Both the position numbers and the translations under genes were made by a program. DNA of 64,000 bases, from NCBI RefSeq assembly GCF_013201035.1, contig NZ_CP053707.1, forward strand, positions 434,001-498,000, given 5' to 3'. The DNA is from Arthrobacter sp. NEB 688. GTDB lineage: Bacteria > Actinomycetota > Actinomycetes > Actinomycetales > Dermatophilaceae. Of this stretch, positions 59,017 to 64,000 are shown piece by piece. Under the pieces are notes generated by a model. The model did no database searches. It saw only the letters and a program-made list of their open reading frames with translations, and was not told the DNA's origin. Position 1 is the stretch's first letter; every line of letters begins with the position of its first letter.

Positions 59017-60483
59017 TCAGCCGCCGAGGACCTCGTCGAGGGTCGCCGGCACGCCCTCGGCCGCGAGCGCGCTGCGCATCCGCAGGAACTCCTCGCGGAA
59101 GCGCTCGTCGTCGGCGAGGTCGCCGAAGACCGCCTCGATGCGGATGAACGCCCCGGGGTCCTCGTCGGCCGCCGCCTCGCGCAGCGCCCGTGCGTGCACC
59201 TCCGGCGGGATCTCGCTCTCGGGCAGGCCACCCCGGGCGATGAGCGCCCAGTACTCGGCCCACGCAGCGACCATCAGCGCCCCGAGGGTGACCGGCCGCC
59301 CGGCCCGGAGGTTGGCGCGCACCGCCGGCAGCGTGAAGGTCGCCATCCGGTTCGCGCCGTCGGTGGCGAGGCGGACGAGGGTGTCGCGGATGCCCGGGTT
59401 GGCGAACCGCTCGAGGAGCGTCGCCATGTACGCCGGCAGGTCGATGCCCGGCAGCTCGCCGAGCGTCGGCGCGGCCTCGTCGGCCATGTAGCGCTCGAGG
59501 TAGGTGCGGATGCGCGCGTCGCGCATCGTCTCGTCGACGAGCGTGTAGCCCACGGGCGCACCGAGGTAGGCCAGCGCCTGGTGGCTCGCGTTGAGCAGGC
59601 GCAGCTTCATCAGCTCGTAGGGCTCGACGTCGTCGACGAACTGCACGTCGACCTCCTCGAGCGCCGGTCGGCCGAGGGGGAACTCGTCCTGGACGATCCA
59701 CTGCGTGAACGGCTCGGCCGGCACGGGCCAGCGGTCCTCGATGCCGAAGTCCTGCAGCAACGAGGTGCGGTCGGCGTCGGTCGTCGCGGGCGTGATCCGG
59801 TCGACCATGCAGTTGGGGAAGGCGACGGTCGCCTCGATCCAGTCGGCGAGCCCGGCGTCGACGAGCCGGGCGAACCCGACCACCGTCTGGCGGCACACCT
59901 CGCCGTTGCCCTGGAGGTTGTCGCACGAGAGGACGGTGAAGGGGGGCAGGCCGGCCTCGCGGCGGCGGCGCAGGCCCTCGACGACGTACGCGAAGGCCGT
60001 CCGGGGGTTCTCGAGGTGCCCGACGTCGTGGACGACCGCCTCGTCGTCGGCGTCGAAGGCCCCCGTCGCCGCGTTCTTCAGGTAGCCACCCTCGGTGACG
60101 GTGAGGCTGACGACGCGCACGGCCGGGTCGCAGAGCCGCGCGTAGACGGCGTCGGCGTCCTCGGGGCCCCAGAGGTACTCGAGCACGGAGCCGACGACGC
60201 GCGGCTCGAGGGAGCCGTCCGGGTGGCGCACGACGAGCGTGTAGAGGCAGTCCTGGGCGCGCATCGCGTCACGCATCGCGGCGTCCTGCGGCAGCACGCC
60301 CACCCCGCAGATGCCCCAGTCCAGGCCCTCCCCGCGCTCCATGAGCCGGTCGAGGTACATCGCCTGGTGGGAGCGGTGGAAGTTGCCGAACCCGAAGTGG
60401 ACGATGCCGACCGTGGCGGTCGTGCGGTCGTACGTGGGGCTCGGCACGCCCGCGTCGGGCGCGGTCGTCGTGAGTGCGGTCAC
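59017..60483 (-). CDS. Mannitol/polyol 2-dehydrogenase
   Basis: A 488-residue long-chain dehydrogenase of the mannitol dehydrogenase family, which oxidises mannitol, arabitol or related polyols to ketoses with NAD. The cofactor loop GIVHFGFGNFHRSHQAMYLD is near residues 26-45, and the catalytic Lys-Asn-His set is seen in LMKLRLLNASHQALAY. The GTG start at 60483 is chosen because AAAGGA lies seven bases upstream and the longer frame is not coding-like. It is convergent with the araC gene. Confidence 0.92.
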   Translation of the reverse strand: MTALTTTAPDAGVPSPTYDRTTATVGIVHFGFGNFHRSHQAMYLDRLMERGEGLDWGICGVGVLPQDAAMRDAMRAQDCLYTLVVRHPDGSLEPRVVGSVLEYLWGPEDADAVYARLCDPAVRVVSLTVTEGGYLKNAATGAFDADDEAVVHDVGHLENPRTAFAYVVEGLRRRREAGLPPFTVLSCDNLQGNGEVCRQTVVGFARLVDAGLADWIEATVAFPNCMVDRITPATTDADRTSLLQDFGIEDRWPVPAEPFTQWIVQDEFPLGRPALEEVDVQFVDDVEPYELMKLRLLNASHQALAYLGAPVGYTLVDETMRDARIRTYLERYMADEAAPTLGELPGIDLPAYMATLLERFANPGIRDTLVRLATDGANRMATFTLPAVRANLRAGRPVTLGALMVAAWAEYWALIARGGLPESEIPPEVHARALREAAADEDPGAFIRIEAVFGDLADDERFREEFLRMRSALAAEGVPATLDEVLGG

Positions 60484-60669
60484 GGGGGGGTCCTTTCGCG
60501 CGCGGCCCGCGGCCGCTGTCACGCGCGGCGTCGCGGGTCCGTCTCGCATGAAACCAAGGTTCGGGGCGCAGGGGGAGACCCCGGGGCCGGACGGGAACGA
60601 AAGCACCAGCACCCGACGACTTCGTATCGATCGCGGCGCGGGGCCTGACGGAGCGGGGTCGCCGAGCCG

Positions 60670-62121
60670 TCAGGCGCAGATGTCCTGGTCGGCCGTGCGC
60701 GCCTCGATCGCCTTCTGGGGCGACGGCGGACTGACCGACGGGGTCGGGATCGGGTCCGTGCCGAGGCGGTTCGGCAGCTCGACGACGGTCTTCGAGCCGG
60801 GGCCGATGACGACCCGGATGGTCGTGCCGAGCCCGTCCGCCTTCTCGGTCTTCGCCCCGGGGAAGGCGGCGGCCACGGTGCGGGCCGCCTGCTCCTGCCC
60901 CGACGTGTACTGGACGAGGACGCCGTCGGTGCGGTCGGTCGTGGAGTCGGTCGTGACGAGCGGGAAGCCCTGGACGAGGAGCGCGTCGGCCTCCTGCTTC
61001 GCCAGGCCGTCGACGCCCGTCGCGTTGACGACGACGACGCCGGCGACGTCGGCCGGGCTGACCGTCAGCGGGGCCTGGCTCGCCGTCGGGGTCGGGCGCT
61101 TCGTGGGCTCGTTGATCGGCTGGTCGGTGCGGATGGTCTTCCAGAGCGACTCGGCCGCCGACGTCCACTGGACCCGGTTCGCGTCGTTCACGTAGGGCTC
61201 CACCGGGACGGTGACGAAGGCGACGTTCTTCACCCCGACGCTCTGCACGGAGGTCGCGAGGTCGCGCATCGTCCCGAGGCCGAGGTCCTCGTCGGTCGTC
61301 AGCGACTTGGTCGCCGCGTCGAGGAAGCCGTAGAGCCGGTCGGGGCGCAGGAGCAACGAGGTGCGCGTGGCCTCCTGGACGATGGAGGACAGGAACGCCT
61401 GCTGCCGCTTGATGCGCCCGAGGTCGGAGCCGTCACCCTCCGTGTAGCGGACGCGGACGTAGCCCAGGGCCTGCGTGCCGTTGAGCGTGTGCCGGCCGGC
61501 CGCGAGCTTGAGGTGCGCCTTGGGGTCGTCGATGGCGACCGGGGTGCAGACCGGCACGCCGCCGAGCGCGTCGACCATCCCCTTGAAGCCGTTGAAGTCG
61601 ACCACCGCGAAGTGGTTGATGAAGATGCCGGTGTTCGCCTCGATCGTGTTGATGAGGCAGGCCGGCCCGCCCTGGCTGAACGCGGCGTTGAACTGCTGGA
61701 GGGGCCACTGCTGCTTCGGGACCTTGGCGTCGCAGCCAGGGGGCATCGGCACCATCGAGTCGCGCGGGATCGACACGACGGTGACGTGCTTGCGGTCCCC
61801 GGACAGGTGGGCGACGAGGGTGGTGTCGGAGCGCGCCCCGGACACCGAGTTGGCGTCCGAGGTGCCCTGCCCCGCACGGGTGTCGGAGCCGATGAGGAGG
61901 ATGTTCGTCGGGTCCGCGTCGACCGGCGTCGGGCGGTCGCTCGACAGCGCGCCGCTGATGTCGAGGCGGCTGATGTTGCCGTCGAGCCGCCACCAGGCGG
62001 CGCCACCCACGAGCGCCGCGACGACGACGAACACCACCGCCACCGTGACGATGCGGCGGCGTCGCGGGCGTCGCGTGGCCTGCACGCGCTGGGCCCGGGC
62101 CCTCCGGGTGGGCTCCGACAC
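60670..62121 (-). CDS. LCP (LytR-CpsA-Psr) family cell-wall ligase
   Basis: A 483-residue membrane protein. A basic cytoplasmic start and one helix (IVTVAVVFVVVAALVGGAAW, about 22-41) anchor the external LCP domain (about 70-270), with ILLIGSDTRAG, the conserved VVSIPRDSMVPMP and the Arg cluster of LGRIKRQQAFL. A LytR_C domain follows at about 350-440 (VVVVNATGVDGLAKQEADAL). LCP enzymes transfer polyprenyl-linked glycopolymers to peptidoglycan. GTG 62121 is supported by AAGGAG seven bases before. It is divergent from the PBP gene. Confidence 0.92.
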   Translation of the reverse strand: MSEPTRRARAQRVQATRRPRRRRIVTVAVVFVVVAALVGGAAWWRLDGNISRLDISGALSSDRPTPVDADPTNILLIGSDTRAGQGTSDANSVSGARSDTTLVAHLSGDRKHVTVVSIPRDSMVPMPPGCDAKVPKQQWPLQQFNAAFSQGGPACLINTIEANTGIFINHFAVVDFNGFKGMVDALGGVPVCTPVAIDDPKAHLKLAAGRHTLNGTQALGYVRVRYTEGDGSDLGRIKRQQAFLSSIVQEATRTSLLLRPDRLYGFLDAATKSLTTDEDLGLGTMRDLATSVQSVGVKNVAFVTVPVEPYVNDANRVQWTSAAESLWKTIRTDQPINEPTKRPTPTASQAPLTVSPADVAGVVVVNATGVDGLAKQEADALLVQGFPLVTTDSTTDRTDGVLVQYTSGQEQAARTVAAAFPGAKTEKADGLGTTIRVVIGPGSKTVVELPNRLGTDPIPTPSVSPPSPQKAIEARTADQDICA

Positions 62122-62282
62122 GATCTGCTCCTTCGGCGTCGCCGTGTCCGGGCGGTGGGCCGGGCGAAAGAGGACGGACGACCGTTCGAGTGTACGGACG
62201 GCACCTGTGCGGAGGCTGGAAACGGGAGGAGCATCGCCCGGTCGGACCGGCGACCGTCGGGACCATCGGGTTGGATGGCCCC

Positions 62283-64000
62283 ATGACACGTCGCACGGGG
62301 TGGGTGCTGGGAGTGGTGGTGGCGCTGGTCCTCGCCGCCGGTGGTGGCGCGTGGTGGGTCCTCGCGCGCGGCACCGCGCAGGACGACGCCGCGAGGGCGG
62401 CCCTCGCCCGGTACGCGGCCGCCTGGGCCGGCAAGGACCTGAGCGCGGTGCCGTTCTCCGGCAGCGGCGCCCCCGCCGACTTCACCGCCGCCGTCGAGGG
62501 GCTGGGGTCCGCGACGGTCAGCGCGCGGCCGGGGTCGCTGCGGCGCGACGGCGCAGCCGCGACCGCCTCGCTCGACGTCACCTGGACGCTGCCCGGCGAC
62601 GTGCCCTGGCGCTACTCGACGCCCGTCCGGCTCCAGGAGCGCGACGGACGCTGGCTCGTCACCGGCCCGTCCGAGGGCTCGCCCTGGCACCCGGAGCTCG
62701 CCGCCGGCGACCGGTTCTCCCTCGAGCGGACGGCCCCCGGCCGCGGTGACCTGCTCGACCGCGACGGCGAGCCGCTCATGCCGCAGGGCACCGTCTACCA
62801 GGTGCAGCTCGACCCGGTCCGCGCCGACGCCGCGGGCGCCGCGGCGCTCGAGGAGGTCACCGGCGTGCGGGCCGGCTCGGTGGTCGAGGCGCTCGCGCAG
62901 CGCACGAAGAGCGGCTCGCAGGCCCCCATCCCGGTCATCACCTACCGCGAGTCCGACTACCGCTCCCGCAAGGCGCGCCTCGACGCCATCACCGGGGTCA
63001 TCGCGCCGAGCGCGACCCAGCCGCTCGGGCGCACCCGCACCTTCGGCCAGCCCCTCCTCGGCACGGTCGGCGAGGTGACGGCCGAGGTCGTGCAGCAGAG
63101 CGACGGGCGCTACGTCGCCGGCGACCGCTCGGGCATCAGCGGCCTGCAGCGCCAGTACGACAGCGAGCTCGCCGGGCGCCCCGGGCTCACCGTCCGGGCC
63201 GGTGACACGAGCGTGCTCGAGGTCGCGCCGACCGACGGGGCCGACGTCTCGACCTCGCTCGACCCGTCCGTCCAGGAGGCGGCCGAGCAGGCCCTCGAGG
63301 AGTCGAGCCTCACGGTGCCCGGCGCCGTCGTCGCGGTCGACGTCCGCAGCGGCGAGGTGCTGGCCGCCGCGAGCTCGCCGAGCAACGGCTTCGACCGCGC
63401 GCTGACGGGCAAGTACCCCCCGGGCTCGACGTTCAAGATCGCCTCGACCTACGCCTACCTGACCCGCGGCATCACGACCCCGACGAGCACCGTCGCCTGC
63501 CCGAAGACCGTGACCGTCGACGGCCGCTCCTTCCGCAACTACGCCGGCGAGTCCATCCCCGGCGCGGTGCCCTTCGCGCAGGACTTCGCGCACTCGTGCA
63601 ACACCGCGTTCATCTCGCTCTCGCAGGAGCTCGGCACGACCGACCTCACGCAGGCGGCGAAGGCGCTCGGCATCGGGTCCGGCTGGGCCTCCTCGCTCGG
63701 CGTCGACGGCGCGTTCGACGGCAGCATCCCCGAGACGCGCAAGGGCACCGACCAGGCGGCGGCCGTCATCGGCCAGGCCCGCACCGAGGTCTCGCCGCTC
63801 GCCCTCGCCGTCATGTCGGGCAGCATCGCCCGGGGCACCTCCGTCGCACCGGTCCTCGTCCGGGGCGACTCGACGCCACGGCCCACCCCCCTCGACGGGC
63901 AGGCCGTCGCCCAGCTGCGGGCGATGATGGCCGAGGTCGTCTCGAGCGGCACCGCGACCACCCTGCGCGGCACGCCCGGCGGGACCGTCCGCGGCAAGAC
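62283..64000 (+). CDS. Penicillin-binding protein 2-like transpeptidase (3' truncated by window)
   Basis: 572 codons are in the window; the gene continues past 64000. A signal-anchor helix (WVLGVVVALVLAAGGGAWWV, about 7-26) is followed by an NTF2-like MecA_N domain (about 30-140), a PBP dimer domain (about 145-320) and the transpeptidase domain. Active-site motifs are S382-T-F-K385, S438-C-N440, and a KT at residues 572 and 573 that begins the KTG box at the very edge. It is a class B PBP (PbpA/PBP2a-like) that cross-links peptidoglycan; an MecA_N domain may indicate low beta-lactam affinity. It is divergent from the LCP gene. Confidence 0.92.
   Translation, partial: MTRRTGWVLGVVVALVLAAGGGAWWVLARGTAQDDAARAALARYAAAWAGKDLSAVPFSGSGAPADFTAAVEGLGSATVSARPGSLRRDGAAATASLDVTWTLPGDVPWRYSTPVRLQERDGRWLVTGPSEGSPWHPELAAGDRFSLERTAPGRGDLLDRDGEPLMPQGTVYQVQLDPVRADAAGAAALEEVTGVRAGSVVEALAQRTKSGSQAPIPVITYRESDYRSRKARLDAITGVIAPSATQPLGRTRTFGQPLLGTVGEVTAEVVQQSDGRYVAGDRSGISGLQRQYDSELAGRPGLTVRAGDTSVLEVAPTDGADVSTSLDPSVQEAAEQALEESSLTVPGAVVAVDVRSGEVLAAASSPSNGFDRALTGKYPPGSTFKIASTYAYLTRGITTPTSTVACPKTVTVDGRSFRNYAGESIPGAVPFAQDFAHSCNTAFISLSQELGTTDLTQAAKALGIGSGWASSLGVDGAFDGSIPETRKGTDQAAAVIGQARTEVSPLALAVMSGSIARGTSVAPVLVRGDSTPRPTPLDGQAVAQLRAMMAEVVSSGTATTLRGTPGGTVRGK

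Noticed and set aside
59194-60648. A 484-codon plus-strand frame.
   Set aside because: It is antisense to the mannitol dehydrogenase gene, and its translation is a low-complexity Asp/Arg/Gly string.

Overview
The window is high-GC actinobacterial DNA: G/C-rich third codon positions, many GTG starts, GTGA/ATGA stop-start overlaps, GTP-type PEPCK, DUF2510/DUF4333-type surface proteins and a WXG100-like gene. The gene content would fit a member of the Micrococcales such as the Intrasporangiaceae, but this is inferred from gene families only.

Layout. (1) 1-8661, chromosomal: an overlapping minus-strand operon (acyl-CoA dehydrogenase-like, PIG-L deacetylase/methyltransferase fusion, glycosyltransferase), a double-GAF SpoIIE phosphatase, a DUF2383 four-helix protein, an acyl-ACP desaturase-like ferritin-fold protein, a DUF1990 protein, a PhoU-like protein and a frameshifted gene. 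(2) 8662-36011, a 27.3-kb integrated island. It is bounded by a perfect 48-bp direct repeat: one copy lies in an intact tRNA-Arg(ACG) gene at 8662-8734, the other is a 5'-half tRNA fragment at 35964-36011. A tyrosine integrase and a small excisionase-like gene sit just inside the right end. (3) 36012-64000, chromosomal: redox genes with their regulators (NmrA-like/TetR; MarR/pirin/FMN reductase), a GntR-controlled operon with a sugar-acid-type transporter, split transketolase and SDR, pckG, a two-component system, a PMT-type glycosyltransferase with GtrA, tRNA-Ser(GCT), a polyol ABC importer with AraC regulator and mannitol-type dehydrogenase, and divergent LCP and PBP2-type cell-wall genes. 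The window ends inside the PBP.

The island carries no recognisable replication, conjugation or phage structural genes. Its cargo looks like conflict and defence functions: a TTG-started gene coupled to an XRE-ImmA/IrrE peptidase; a WXG-like partner, PD-(D/E)XK-type toxin and immunity cassette; a surface HNH nuclease; a protein with four or more tandem helix-turn-helix repeats; a compositionally foreign Sll1717-type P-loop ATPase; a three-recombinase cluster; and a coiled-coil PD-(D/E)XK nuclease with a coupled partner. Several genes are broken (a DUF6000 gene, a truncated membrane-protein gene), as expected of a region with a history of insertions.

Regulatory DNA is readable at several places. 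Two MarR-type palindromes frame a consensus promoter for a probably leaderless pirin mRNA. A 22-bp palindrome lies in front of the transketolase operon, and a 7-bp inverted repeat in front of the TetR gene. A 14-bp palindrome overlaps the ribosome binding site of the ImmA-partner gene. Strong terminator hairpins separate most convergent pairs.
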